Assembly: GCF_900460245.1 (NCBI RefSeq)
Contig: NZ_UHIP01000002.1
Coordinates: 558,001 to 622,000 of the forward strand
Reading direction: 5' to 3'
DNA: 64,000 bases
From: Vibrio fluvialis
GTDB lineage: Bacteria > Pseudomonadota > Gammaproteobacteria > Enterobacterales > Vibrionaceae
Shown piece after piece: positions 38,254-47,965 of this stretch. Each line of letters starts with the position of its first letter. The first letter of the stretch is position 1. Both the position numbers and the translations under genes were made by a program. Below the pieces are notes generated by a model, which was given only the letters and a program-made list of their open reading frames with translations, was not told the DNA's origin and ran no database searches.

Positions 38254-39951
38254 ATGCGTGTGATGGTTGTGGATGATCATGCCACCAACCGAGAATTGTG
38301 CCGCTTTATGCTGGCGCATGTGGCTGACCAGATCGATGTGTTCGCTAATGGTCAGGGTGTGGTGGAAGCAATGCAGCAGATGGACACCTTGCCGGATCTG
38401 ATCTTGCTCGATGTCATGATGCCGATTAAAGACGGCTTTACCACGGCGCAGGACATTCGTCGTGCGTTCCCGGAAAACTACATTCCGATAATCTTTCTGA
38501 CCGTACTCGATGATCACGATTCGTTTGAGCGTTGTCTGACGTATGGCGATGACTTCATCCTTAAACCCGTCGAGCGCAATGTGTTGATTGCCAAAGTTCA
38601 GGCCCATTACCGCACCGTGAAGATGCACAAAGAGGTCACCGAGCAGCGCGATCAGTTGCAACATTTTCGTGAACAGGTGCAGTACGACTACGCGATTTCG
38701 GAATCGATCTTCTCTAACCTGATGGAAGAGATGAGCGCGCAGGTTGAGCACCTGTTTGGCATTGAATACATCTCAACGCCATCGACCATCTTTAACGGCG
38801 ATTTAATTGTGGCAGCTAGCCGCCCTTATGGCGGAGCTTACGTGATGATTGCGGATGCGACAGGCAGCGGCTTACCCGCTGCGATTTCGACTATTCCGGC
38901 AACGAGAACCTTCTTCTCCACCGCGGCACGAGGATTATCGCTGGGGGAAATGGTGACCGAGCTCAACCGCTCGCTGGAAAGCTTTTTGCCGACCGGTATG
39001 ATGCTGGCGGCCAGCGTGTTTGAAGTGCGCGCCAACGGCTTTGAAGTCTCCTGGTGGGGCGGAGGTTTACCGGACGGCTATATTCTCGATGACGCAGGTA
39101 GAGTGGTGAAACGTCTGGTCTCGACACACATGCCACTTGGCGTGTTGAAATCCAACGAGTTCGAAAGCGATTTGCAACATTTCAAACTGGAACCCGGCCA
39201 GCGTATCGTCGGTTATACCGATGGCATCACTGAAGCAGAAAACGCGCTGGGGGAACGGTTCGGAGAAGAGCGGTTGGAAGCGCTGCTGATGCGTGTGCCG
39301 CAAGGCGAACTTATCCCGACGTTGTATGAAGAGGTCAAACTGTTTGCCAAAGCAGGTTCGCGGGATGACCTCTCCATTCTCACCATGGTTTTTCCGATTA
39401 CCAACAGCAGTCAGGTTCAGCTCGCGCAGCCTCTGCTTCTGAGCAATGTTCCGGTGAAAAGCGAAATCAGTTTTCCGGCGGCGGTGCTGAAAGAGGTAGT
39501 GGTGATGAACGAGATTCGTAATTTCCTCAAAGGCATGGTACTTGGCGGAGCGCATTTGGATCTGCTCTGCTCGATATTGTCTGAGCTGTTTTCTAATGCG
39601 ATCGAACATGGTTTGCTGGAACTGAAATCGGACATGAAAGAGGATCCGGACGGCTTTTTCCACTATTACCAGATGCGCGAAGAGAAGTTGAAATCACTTG
39701 CCGAGTATCACTGGATTCGTCTGAACGTCGATTATCAGCCGGCCAAAGGTCGTATTGAGATGACGTTGGAACACAGCGGTAAAGGCTTTGAGTGTCAGCA
39801 AAGTAGCCAGACCGATTCGAATGTGACTTATGGGCGAGGAATACTGCTGGCGTCGGAGTTGTGTGAATCTCTGCATTACTCCAACAACGGAAAATGTGTG
39901 CATGCGGTGTATGTATTCAATGAGTCGCACACCTTTCCTGCCATCGGTTAA
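38254..39951 (+). CDS. Response regulator with PP2C phosphatase and HATPase (anti-sigma kinase-like) domains
   Basis: The 565-residue protein has a receiver (residues 1-125; D7 D8, phosphoacceptor D53, K in ILKPVE), a SpoIIE/RsbU-type PP2C domain (about 165-385; metal-site motifs DATGSGLPAA and YTDGITEAEN, SRDDLS), and a C-terminal HATPase_c of the RsbW/SpoIIAB type (ILSELFSNAIEHGLLEL). It combines phosphatase and kinase opposing activities on a STAS partner, under phosphorelay control. It is the last gene of the operon, 16 nt after the second STAS gene. Confidence 0.93.
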   Translation: MRVMVVDDHATNRELCRFMLAHVADQIDVFANGQGVVEAMQQMDTLPDLILLDVMMPIKDGFTTAQDIRRAFPENYIPIIFLTVLDDHDSFERCLTYGDDFILKPVERNVLIAKVQAHYRTVKMHKEVTEQRDQLQHFREQVQYDYAISESIFSNLMEEMSAQVEHLFGIEYISTPSTIFNGDLIVAASRPYGGAYVMIADATGSGLPAAISTIPATRTFFSTAARGLSLGEMVTELNRSLESFLPTGMMLAASVFEVRANGFEVSWWGGGLPDGYILDDAGRVVKRLVSTHMPLGVLKSNEFESDLQHFKLEPGQRIVGYTDGITEAENALGERFGEERLEALLMRVPQGELIPTLYEEVKLFAKAGSRDDLSILTMVFPITNSSQVQLAQPLLLSNVPVKSEISFPAAVLKEVVVMNEIRNFLKGMVLGGAHLDLLCSILSELFSNAIEHGLLELKSDMKEDPDGFFHYYQMREEKLKSLAEYHWIRLNVDYQPAKGRIEMTLEHSGKGFECQQSSQTDSNVTYGRGILLASELCESLHYSNNGKCVHAVYVFNESHTFPAIG

Positions 39952-39954
39952 GTA

Positions 39955-39967
39955 TTTACACTGTAAA
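39955..39967. other. parS2 centromere site (5 of 5)
   Basis: TTTACA-C-TGTAAA, perfect, just after the chemosensory operon stop; about 18 kb from parA2. With the pair at 27596/27642 it brackets the operon. Confidence 0.88.
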
Positions 39968-40099
39968 CCTCTTCATCAGCGAGAGACTTTGGTTCCAGAA
40001 GTGATGTAAGCCTTAATTTGAACATCGAATTATTTCGACTCAGTATCATTTTTTATACACTGTGCTGTAAACGACAGGAATGCCGTAAGGTTGTGCAGT

Positions 40100-41773
40100 A
40101 TGTGGAAGGATTTCATTACTCTCTCTGAGAACAAAAAAAGCGTTGTCGCTCAATTGCCTGCGGGTAAGGAGATCGACAAAACGTTCTCGGCAGCAGGATT
40201 AGCAGAAGCGTTAGCGGAAATTGGTGCGCGAAAATATCGGGTGCTGGATGATTCGGTGACCCGGTTTATTAATTGCGCCAGAGAGCTGAAGGGAGAGGCT
40301 TACGAAGGGATTGTGGTTGCTGAAATGCGCAATGCCGTGGTTGAAGTGGTGCTCAGTGAACAGGATATGCTGGCCAGCATGGTGGTGACGGGCGCATACG
40401 GCGGCCGCGGACTACATGGCAGCGAACTGGTGCATGCGCTGGCTCAGTCACACGTCATTAAAGGCATCAACAAGCTGGCGCTGAAAAAAGTGTTGTTAAT
40501 GAGCAACACACTCAAGCCCGGCGAAATCTTCACTCAACCTGTGGCGCAAGGCAAAGAAGCCGTGCAGGGGCAGGATGCTCAGTTTATTCCGCTGGTGGAT
40601 GATGTGACTAAGCGCGTACTGGCGCCCAAAGAACGCAAAAGCAATGAAAAAATTGATATGCGTAACCTCGGTGAAACCATTACGGTCGGTGAAAACGAGG
40701 CCGTGATGCGCCGTAAGCCAGCGACCAAAGGCGAACCTGGTTTCACTGTTCAAGGCAAGATTATTCCACCCAAACCGGGTAACGATTCCGCGCTGGTCGC
40801 GGGGAAAGGTACCATCATCTCGCCTGACGATCCCAACCTTCTGTTAGCCAGCCAATCCGGCATGCCGATCATCAAAGGCAAGACCATCGATGTTGATAAC
40901 GCGCTGTGTCTTAACAACGTCAGCGTCGCGACCGGGCACGTGAAATTCAAAGGTTGTGTGGTGATCGCAGGTGATGTGGAACCGGGCATGATCGTGCGCG
41001 CGACGGGGTCGGTGACCATCGGCGGTTTCGTTGAATCGGCAGATGTGCAGGCGCAAGGCGATATTGAAGTCGGTAAAGGCATCATCGGCCACACGGTCAC
41101 GGATGGTGAAGATAAGAGCTGCGTGGTCAAATCAGGCGGCAGTATCAAAGCCAACTACGCGCAATATTCTGCGCTACAAGCTTCGGAAAACATTCAGTTA
41201 GCTGTCCACAGTATGAGTAATGATGTGCGTTGTGGCGCAGATCTGATTGTGCTTGATGGCTCCGAAAAGCAAGGAACGCTCAGTGGCGGTAGCGCCAAAG
41301 TGGGTGGGAAAATTGTCTGCTTTAACCTTGGGGTGGAAGGCGATACCGCAACCAATATCGAGGCGTTCGCCCGTTTTGGTTGGTACAAAGAGCGTATCGC
41401 AAAACACAAAGAGCAATACAAGCTCACTCAGGAAGAGACGATGGATGTGATTCGCCGTGAGCTGGAGTTTAAAAAACGGCCGAAAGCGCAGCGCACCGAG
41501 GAAGAAGAACACACCATTGACGAGCAGAAAGCGCAAACTTCAGACCGAATGGAAAAGGTCAAAATGGCGCTGGAAATGCTTAATGAAGAATTTGAGCAGA
41601 TGCTGGAAACCAACACGGTGGAAGCCAAAGGGAAAGTGTTTACTCACGTGACGATTCAGTATGGTGACGAGCGGGTAACCACCAAACGTGTCCACGGACC
41701 TTCGGTGTTTACCTTTAACCAGTACGAAATTCAGATGTCGTCGAAACTCGACGAAGAAGGCATCGGTATCTGA
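40100..41773 (+). CDS. FapA / DUF342 family protein
   Basis: The 557-residue protein has an N-terminal beta/alpha region, then a long right-handed parallel beta-helix of the FapA (DUF342) type with repeated V/I-G pattern (KFKGCVVIAGDVEPGMIV ... GSVTIGGFVESADVQAQGDIEVGKGI), and a C-terminal coiled coil (about 470-520). Family members are polymer-forming-like scaffold proteins of uncertain role, in some species linked to polar or chemosensory organisation. It follows the chemosensory operon after a gap holding a parS2 site, so it may have its own promoter. The ATG at 40100 is used. Confidence 0.85.
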   Translation: MWKDFITLSENKKSVVAQLPAGKEIDKTFSAAGLAEALAEIGARKYRVLDDSVTRFINCARELKGEAYEGIVVAEMRNAVVEVVLSEQDMLASMVVTGAYGGRGLHGSELVHALAQSHVIKGINKLALKKVLLMSNTLKPGEIFTQPVAQGKEAVQGQDAQFIPLVDDVTKRVLAPKERKSNEKIDMRNLGETITVGENEAVMRRKPATKGEPGFTVQGKIIPPKPGNDSALVAGKGTIISPDDPNLLLASQSGMPIIKGKTIDVDNALCLNNVSVATGHVKFKGCVVIAGDVEPGMIVRATGSVTIGGFVESADVQAQGDIEVGKGIIGHTVTDGEDKSCVVKSGGSIKANYAQYSALQASENIQLAVHSMSNDVRCGADLIVLDGSEKQGTLSGGSAKVGGKIVCFNLGVEGDTATNIEAFARFGWYKERIAKHKEQYKLTQEETMDVIRRELEFKKRPKAQRTEEEEHTIDEQKAQTSDRMEKVKMALEMLNEEFEQMLETNTVEAKGKVFTHVTIQYGDERVTTKRVHGPSVFTFNQYEIQMSSKLDEEGIGI

Positions 41774-41781
41774 TTCATACG

Positions 41782-41813
41782 TAAAAAAAGGGAGCTTCGG
41801 CTCCCTTTTTTGT
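41782..41813. terminator. Bidirectional terminator, fapA-like gene and lap operon
   Basis: AAAAAAAGGGAGC-TTCG-GCTCCCTTTTTT, a UUCG-capped strong stem between convergent genes. Confidence 0.92.
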
Positions 41814-41816
41814 GGC

Positions 41817-43931
41817 TTACTGCACCACTCTCACTTTGCCGTGGCGTAGGTCATTGAGCACCATCTCTTTCGGGCCGTCGGCGATGATGCAGCCCTTCTC
41901 CATCACAATCACCCGGTCGACCACATCCAGCATGGTGGTTTTGTGGGTGATGAGCACCAGTGTCTCACTCGGGGTGAGCTGACTGAGCTGATGTTTGATT
42001 TGCAGCTCAGAGCGGTTGTCCATCGCGCTGGTGGGCTCATCCATCAGCAGCACGGGCGGACGGCCAAGCAGGGCGCGGGCAATGGCGACCGCCTGACGCT
42101 GGCCGCCGGAGAGCAGCAGGCCGCCTTCGCCGACCTGACGCTCCAGTCCTGCCGGATCTTGTTGGGTAAACACGGTCACGCCGGCGCGGTTGGCAGCGTC
42201 CATCACGTCGCGGTCGTCAGCCAGCGGGCGCCCGAGGGTGATGTTGTCGCGAATGGTGCCGTAAAACAGCACGCTTTCTTGCGGCACGCAGCCGATGTTG
42301 CGCCGCACATCAATGTGGTGCAGCTGCTGAATGTCGGTATCGTCAATGCGCACGTGGCCTTCGGTGGGCTGGTAGAGGCCCATGATGAGGCGCTCTAAGG
42401 TGGTTTTGCCCGAGCCGATGCGACCAATGATGGCGACTTTCTCGCCCGGATTGATGGTCAGACTGAGGTCACGAATCGAGGCCACCGGCGAGTTCGGGTA
42501 GTGGAAGGTCACTTTATCGAGCTCAATCTTGCCCTGAATCATCGGGCGGTGAATGTAGCGTTTGCCTTCTTCTTGTTCGTCGGGCATCGCCATCACCTGC
42601 TCAATGATGGTCAGCGACGATTTGGCCTGATTGTAGCGGGTGGAGAGCAGCGACAGCTGCACCAGCGGCCCAATCGCGCGCCCGCTCAGCATGGTGGCAG
42701 CAATCAGCCCGCCCATGGTGAGGTCGCCTTCGGCAATCAGGTAGACACCGAGAATAATCATGCCGACGTTCGACGATTGCTGGACAAAGCCGGCGGTGTT
42801 CTGAATCCCGTCGGTGATGCGGCGGCTTTTGATGTTCCAGTTGGCCATGTGCGCCACCGCTTCTTCCCAGCGGTACTGAAACTGGCTCTGCGCGCCGAAC
42901 AGTTTGAGGGTTTCAAGCCCCGCCAGGCTCTCAATCAGGTTGGCGTACTTTTGCGAGGCGAGGCGCGAGCCTTCTTCAATCGCGCGGCGCAGCGGTGCCT
43001 GAATCAGCAGCGAGTAGACAATCAGAATCACCACGCCGGCGACCGGCACCAGCACCAGATTGCCAGCCATCAGCCAAATCAGGGTCAGAAACAGCAGCGC
43101 AAACGGCAGGTCAATCAGAGAGGCGATGGTCGCTGAGGTAAAGAACTCGCGAATTGACTCAAACTCCTGCAGGTGACGCGCAAAGGCGCCGACCGACGGC
43201 GGGCGCGACTCCATACGAATGCCCATCACTTTGGCAAACAGTTTAGAGGAAATCAGAATGTCGGACTTTTTCCCCGCCACGTCGATGAAGTAGTTGCGCA
43301 GCAGCTTGAGGGTCAAATCAAACAAGAAGATGATGAACACGCCGCTGGCCAGCACCCACAGGGTCTCAAACGCGAGGTTGGGTACCACTTTGTCGTACAC
43401 CAGACGGGTGAACATCGGCGCGGCGATGGCAAACAGGTTAATCAGAACTGAGGCCACCAGAACGTCGCGGTAGATGCGTTTTGACTGCCAGATGGTGCCC
43501 CAGAACCAGTGACCGTGGCGGGTCTTGAGCACTTCCGGTGAGCGTTCATCAAAGCGAAACTGCTTTTTGACCATGAAGTAGCGGCCGATGTAGCGCTCGG
43601 TGAGCTCTGCCAGCGGGTAGGCGACCGGTACCATGCCCGATTCGGCGGTGACGATTTCCGCTTCCTGCTTCTCTTCGTTGATGCTGCTCAGCACGCACGC
43701 TTCGCCGCTTTTGAGCAGCAGCACCACCGGAAACACCAGATGCGGAATGGCCTGGAGCGCTGAGCGGTTCTCTTTGGCGACCAGACCCGCCCGCTCGGCA
43801 GCGCGCGGGAATAAGAAGGGCGTCAGCTTACCGTCGGAGAGCGGCAGGCCGTTGACCAGCGCCTCCGGCGAATTGGCGAGGCCGTAATAACGGCTGACGT
43901 ATATCAGGGCATTGAGCAGCGTGTCTTGCAT
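41817..43931 (-). CDS. lapB: Type I secretion ABC transporter, LapB type
   Basis: The 704-residue protein has an N-terminal C39-like domain without the catalytic Cys, a six-helix ABC exporter domain, then an ATPase with Walker A GRIGSGKTTLERL, signature LLSGGQRQAVAIARAL and Walker B VLLMDEPTSAMD. It exports a large RTX adhesin retained by LapG-type processing. The start (MQDTLLNAL) at 43931 has AAGGA at good spacing. It is last in the lapC-lapG-lapD-lapB order, 11 nt after lapD. Confidence 0.9.
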   Translation of the reverse strand: MQDTLLNALIYVSRYYGLANSPEALVNGLPLSDGKLTPFLFPRAAERAGLVAKENRSALQAIPHLVFPVVLLLKSGEACVLSSINEEKQEAEIVTAESGMVPVAYPLAELTERYIGRYFMVKKQFRFDERSPEVLKTRHGHWFWGTIWQSKRIYRDVLVASVLINLFAIAAPMFTRLVYDKVVPNLAFETLWVLASGVFIIFLFDLTLKLLRNYFIDVAGKKSDILISSKLFAKVMGIRMESRPPSVGAFARHLQEFESIREFFTSATIASLIDLPFALLFLTLIWLMAGNLVLVPVAGVVILIVYSLLIQAPLRRAIEEGSRLASQKYANLIESLAGLETLKLFGAQSQFQYRWEEAVAHMANWNIKSRRITDGIQNTAGFVQQSSNVGMIILGVYLIAEGDLTMGGLIAATMLSGRAIGPLVQLSLLSTRYNQAKSSLTIIEQVMAMPDEQEEGKRYIHRPMIQGKIELDKVTFHYPNSPVASIRDLSLTINPGEKVAIIGRIGSGKTTLERLIMGLYQPTEGHVRIDDTDIQQLHHIDVRRNIGCVPQESVLFYGTIRDNITLGRPLADDRDVMDAANRAGVTVFTQQDPAGLERQVGEGGLLLSGGQRQAVAIARALLGRPPVLLMDEPTSAMDNRSELQIKHQLSQLTPSETLVLITHKTTMLDVVDRVIVMEKGCIIADGPKEMVLNDLRHGKVRVVQ

Positions 43932-43942
43932 TCCGCGCATCC

Positions 43943-45853
43943 TTATCTATCCACAATAAAACCTTGGAACACATCGATAAAATGCTCCGACAGAAAATCG
44001 AGCTGCACTTGGGTCTCGACCCGTGACGCAATGGTGGTGACGCCCAAATCGTGCGCGGTGCGCGAAATGGAGGTGAGGGTAAATTTCTGTTTCTCGTCAT
44101 CCAGGTGATGAGTGAAGAGGTAGTCGAGTTTGACGTAATCCGGACGGAACTCGTTGATGTAATCGAGCGACTGGAAGTTACGGCCGTAGTTGTCGACCCC
44201 AAAGCCGGCGCCCGCGCTGCGCACCGCATGACAGAACAGGGCGGTGTGATGGGGCGCGTTGACAAAGCAGCTCTCGGGAATTTCAAAATGCAGTTTGTCG
44301 CACACGGTTTTGTGGCGCGCGAGCAGCTGAGTGACCCAGCGAATGAAGCTCGGCTGCTCGATGCTGCTTTGCGCGATATTGATGGCGAGGGTGTCGGTCA
44401 GCTCGCCGGCGTCGAGTTTCTCCACCATCGCCTGCAACACGTACTGGTCAAACAGGTGGCTGGCGTGCAGCTGCTCTAAGGCAAACAGGTATTGGTTGGC
44501 GCTGTAGCGCACGTTGTCTTTTTCAATCGCCGAGAACACTTCACGGTGGAACGTCTGGCCGTCGCTGTGGTTGGCGGCCTGGAAGCGGAAGGTGACCCAG
44601 TCGTGATGAATCGCTTCTTCAACCAGCGCTTTCCATTGCTGTTTGCCCATCACCACCTGATGGGTGGCACTGGTGACAAAGCCGTACTTCAGCTCCGGAT
44701 TGGCTTTGGACGTGGCCACCGCGTTATCCAGCAGTGAGAGCATCTCGGTTGAGGTTTTGCTCTCTTTGTTGTGCACCACACCCAGCGACGCATCCGCCGC
44801 GGCCATGCCGGTCGGGTCAGGGTTGACCACCTGAATGGCGTTGATGAGGCCATCGGCCACCAGACGCAGCTCGCTCTCATCCAGATTGGGCAAAATCAAA
44901 CCGAATTCATCGGTGGAGATGCGCGCAATGGTGGCGTTTGGCGTGGTGACGGTGGCTTTGAGCTGCGCGGCCAAATCGCGCACCATGCCGTCGCCCGCTT
45001 CGTAGCCTTTCTCTTCGTAGAGCTCTTTGATGAACTGCGCCTGCAAAATGGCCACGCCGCCCACGGCGTTCTCGCTCAGCCAGCCATTGAGCTGGTTCAT
45101 GTAGTACGCGCGGTTGCCCAGTTGCGACACCGGGTCGATGTAGGCGCGCTCACGCAGCATCTGCGCTTCCTGAGCCTGCGCTTTGAAGTATTTCTCCACC
45201 TGCGCCGACATGCTGTTGATGCCCTCGACCACCGCGGTCAAATCGCGCGTGTCGGGCAGCGGCAACGGGTCGCCGAACTGGTTACGGGCAATCTGTGCCA
45301 TCTTCTGCACTATCATCTGCAGCGGCTTGAGCGCGTGGCGCACGATAAGCGCAATCGCCATCAGGCCTACCAGCGTAATCGAGCCGAACGCCAGACACAG
45401 ACGGATGAGCGCCTGCCACAGCTGCGCGTACGCCTCACCCGGGTGGCTGACGATTTCCACTTCCGCCAGTTGCAGCCAGCCGCTGGTCACCACGCGGCGG
45501 TCATGGATGGGCTCAAACAGGTTGAGGTTGGTGAACCACTGCGGCACCTGACTCGGCTTGATGGGGTAGGCGCGCACAATCTCCGCGTCGTCGTCCAGAA
45601 ACCGCAGGCGCACCACCGAATAGGTGCTGCCGTCAAACAGCGCGTTGATGACCGACTCGGCCGCCACGGTGTCCTTGTTCTCCAGATACGGCGCCAGCGC
45701 CAGCCCCACCGTGTTGATGGTGTTGCTCACCTCTGAGCGCTGTTGCTGCTCTAAGTTGTTGCGGGTGGTCTTAAATTCGATGATGAATACGCAAATCATC
45801 AACAGAATCAGTACCGTGACCATGCCGGCGACCAGTTGTTTGTATAGTGTCAT
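43943..45853 (-). CDS. lapD: LapD-type c-di-GMP receptor with degenerate GGDEF and EAL
   Basis: The 636-residue inner-membrane protein has TM1 (residues 7-27), a periplasmic LapD/MoxY-type domain (about 30-150; SGWLQLAEVEIVSHPGEAY), TM2, HAMP, GGDEF (about 240-390) and EAL (about 400-636). The GGDEF signature is replaced by STDEF and the EAL signature region reads HREVF, so neither enzymatic activity is expected. On binding c-di-GMP it should sequester LapG and so keep the adhesin on the surface. Confidence 0.93.
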   Translation of the reverse strand: MTLYKQLVAGMVTVLILLMICVFIIEFKTTRNNLEQQQRSEVSNTINTVGLALAPYLENKDTVAAESVINALFDGSTYSVVRLRFLDDDAEIVRAYPIKPSQVPQWFTNLNLFEPIHDRRVVTSGWLQLAEVEIVSHPGEAYAQLWQALIRLCLAFGSITLVGLMAIALIVRHALKPLQMIVQKMAQIARNQFGDPLPLPDTRDLTAVVEGINSMSAQVEKYFKAQAQEAQMLRERAYIDPVSQLGNRAYYMNQLNGWLSENAVGGVAILQAQFIKELYEEKGYEAGDGMVRDLAAQLKATVTTPNATIARISTDEFGLILPNLDESELRLVADGLINAIQVVNPDPTGMAAADASLGVVHNKESKTSTEMLSLLDNAVATSKANPELKYGFVTSATHQVVMGKQQWKALVEEAIHHDWVTFRFQAANHSDGQTFHREVFSAIEKDNVRYSANQYLFALEQLHASHLFDQYVLQAMVEKLDAGELTDTLAINIAQSSIEQPSFIRWVTQLLARHKTVCDKLHFEIPESCFVNAPHHTALFCHAVRSAGAGFGVDNYGRNFQSLDYINEFRPDYVKLDYLFTHHLDDEKQKFTLTSISRTAHDLGVTTIASRVETQVQLDFLSEHFIDVFQGFIVDR

Positions 45854-45858
45854 CTTAC

Positions 45859-46536
45859 CTACTCATCGTAATTGACCAACGGTTTATTCAGGTTCAGCGA
45901 GCGCTCGCGTGAACGTAAGTCATTCCACAGGCTGAGCCGTGAAGCGTTCCCCGCGAGCTCACCGTTTTTGGATTTCATCAACCACAGATGCTGACCGTTA
46001 AAGCTGTAGATAGGCAGCAGGTCCCGACGCTGCGACGCCGGTTTGATTTGCGGGTTGATGTTGTCCAGGATTAACGGCTGGGCGCTCGGGGTGTCGTAGT
46101 AGGCCAGCACCATGTGAAACTGATTCAGCTCAATGGCTTTGACGTACACCAGACGCAGCTTCTTGTCCGAGACCCCAAGCTCCAGCAGTGAAAAATATTT
46201 GGCGATGGTGAAGTCTTCACAGTCGCCGGCGTTGCTGCCGAGAAACTCCAGCGGCGTCGCCCAGTAATCGGTTTTGCCCCACAGCACATCGTCGTTGACG
46301 AAATAGAGCTGGTTGAAGAAGCGGTTGACCTCGGTGAGCTGCTCACGCTCCGGCAGCGAGCGATAACGCGCCATCTCGCTGCGCCAGGTGGCGACCCGTT
46401 TGCCCGCACGCGGTCCGTAGGTGGCGCTCACTGCATCCACCCACTGCTGCTCCTGGGTATTGAGGGCTCCGGCGAGCGACGACACCGTCAGCACGGCCAG
46501 CAGTATCAGCCCGCGCTTTACGCTATGTCGGGTCAC
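45859..46536 (-). CDS. lapG: LapG-type periplasmic cysteine protease
   Basis: The 225-residue transglutaminase-like (DUF920) protein has a signal peptide (about residues 1-25) and triad residues visible as Cys in GDCEDF, His in FHMVLAYY and Asp in LILDNI. It cleaves the N terminus of a surface adhesin unless held by LapD. The stop is 5 nt before the lapD start. Confidence 0.93.
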   Translation of the reverse strand: MTRHSVKRGLILLAVLTVSSLAGALNTQEQQWVDAVSATYGPRAGKRVATWRSEMARYRSLPEREQLTEVNRFFNQLYFVNDDVLWGKTDYWATPLEFLGSNAGDCEDFTIAKYFSLLELGVSDKKLRLVYVKAIELNQFHMVLAYYDTPSAQPLILDNINPQIKPASQRRDLLPIYSFNGQHLWLMKSKNGELAGNASRLSLWNDLRSRERSLNLNKPLVNYDE

Positions 46537-46573
46537 GTCCGGTCATCCGTCTCATGAGCTTGCCGCTTCTCCA

Positions 46574-47965
46574 TCATTCCCGCAGCGCGTTGTCTTTGGC
46601 GCTGAGGATGGGCTTAAGTAAGTAGTCCAGCACGGTCCGTTTGCCGGTGATGATGTCCACCGAAGCGGTCATGCCGGGAATAATCGGCAGGCTGGCATCA
46701 TGACCGAGGGACGTCTCTTTGGTGCGCACCCGCACCAGATAAAAACTGTTGCCGTCCTCATCTTGTGAGGTGTCGGCGCTGATGTGCTCCAGCGTGCCTT
46801 CCAGCCCGCCGTATTTGGTGAAATCGTACGCGCTGAATTTGACAATCGCCGGCAGGTCAGGGCGCAGAAAAGCGATGTCCTGCGGCGCAATTTGCGCTTC
46901 CACCAACAAGGTATCTTCGGTCGGCACGATTTCCACGATGTCCATCCCCGGCTGAATCACGCCGCCGACGGTGTTGACGTACAGGGTTTTGATGGTGCCG
47001 GTCACCGGCGAGACCACCACGGTGCGGTTGACCCGGTCTTCCAGTCCCACGGTGGATTCGGTCATCGCAGAGAGCTTGTCCTGAGTCTGATTGAGCGCAT
47101 CCTGCTGCTGGGAGCGGAACTTGAGCGCCGCATCAATGCGGCTCAGCATCGATTCGCGCAGCGCGGATTTCAGCACCGGCACTTTGAGCTCACTGGAGGT
47201 GAGGTCGCGGCGGGTGTCGTTGACCTGACGCTGCAGCTTGAGCAGCTCAATGCGCGGCACCACGCCTTCATCCGCCAGCGGTTTGGTGATTTCCAGCTCC
47301 TTGTTGGCGTAGCTGTAGCTCTGGCGCAGGTTCACCACCCGGGCCTGAATCTCCACCAAATCCTGCTGCTTCTGCTTCACCTGCTGGGAAATCACCGACA
47401 GTTGGTTGCGCAGGTTATCCAAATCCTGACGGTACTGCGCGCGCTGACGCTCCACCAGGTCTGGCTGCGACTCAACCAGCGCTGGCGGAAACGCCAGCTT
47501 GGTGTAATCGATGCGCACGCTCTTTTCCCACTCGGCTTCAGTGAACTCTTCATTGACCACCACACTGGCAATCGAGGCTGAGAGCTGCAACACGCTGGCG
47601 GTCAGGTTGGCCACCTGCTGCTCACGCTCGCGGTAATCAGAGCGAAAGCGGGTGTCGTCAATCAGCAGCAGTTGTTGACCTTTTTTCACCTGCTCCCCCT
47701 CGCGCACCAGAATCTGTTTCACCAGCCCGCCTTCGAGGTTCTGCACCACCTGAATCTGCGACGAGGGCACCACTTTACCCTGGCCGACGGTCACCTTGTC
47801 GATTTGTGCCCACGAAGCCCACGCGCCCGCCAGGATAAAAAACAGCACCATCACCCACAACATAATGCGGGCACTGCTCGGGGTGTTGAGCAGCAGCGCG
47901 GCGGTCTGGTCGTCGACAAATTCAAGTTCGCCGGGCGAGAGCTGGTGATAACTGCGTTGACTCAT
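46574..47965 (-). CDS. lapC: Type I secretion membrane-fusion protein, LapC type
   Basis: The 463-residue HlyD-family protein has one TM helix (about residues 36-56), a long coiled coil (about 100-290) and beta-barrel/lipoyl parts (SPVTGTIKTLYVNTVGGVIQPG). It bridges LapB to an outer-membrane TolC-like channel not found in this window. The start MSQRSYHQL at 47965 has AGGA nine bases upstream and is preferred over the frame from 48022. It is the first gene of the operon. Confidence 0.9.
   Translation of the reverse strand: MSQRSYHQLSPGELEFVDDQTAALLLNTPSSARIMLWVMVLFFILAGAWASWAQIDKVTVGQGKVVPSSQIQVVQNLEGGLVKQILVREGEQVKKGQQLLLIDDTRFRSDYREREQQVANLTASVLQLSASIASVVVNEEFTEAEWEKSVRIDYTKLAFPPALVESQPDLVERQRAQYRQDLDNLRNQLSVISQQVKQKQQDLVEIQARVVNLRQSYSYANKELEITKPLADEGVVPRIELLKLQRQVNDTRRDLTSSELKVPVLKSALRESMLSRIDAALKFRSQQQDALNQTQDKLSAMTESTVGLEDRVNRTVVVSPVTGTIKTLYVNTVGGVIQPGMDIVEIVPTEDTLLVEAQIAPQDIAFLRPDLPAIVKFSAYDFTKYGGLEGTLEHISADTSQDEDGNSFYLVRVRTKETSLGHDASLPIIPGMTASVDIITGKRTVLDYLLKPILSAKDNALRE

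Noticed and set aside
40060..40075. CACTGTGCTGTAAA resembling a parS2 half
   Set aside because: Only one half-site fits; the palindrome is broken.
44771..45736. 321-codon plus-strand frame opposite lapD
   Set aside because: His/Arg/Gln-rich translation typical of antisense to a GC-rich gene; the lapD frame has clear domains.
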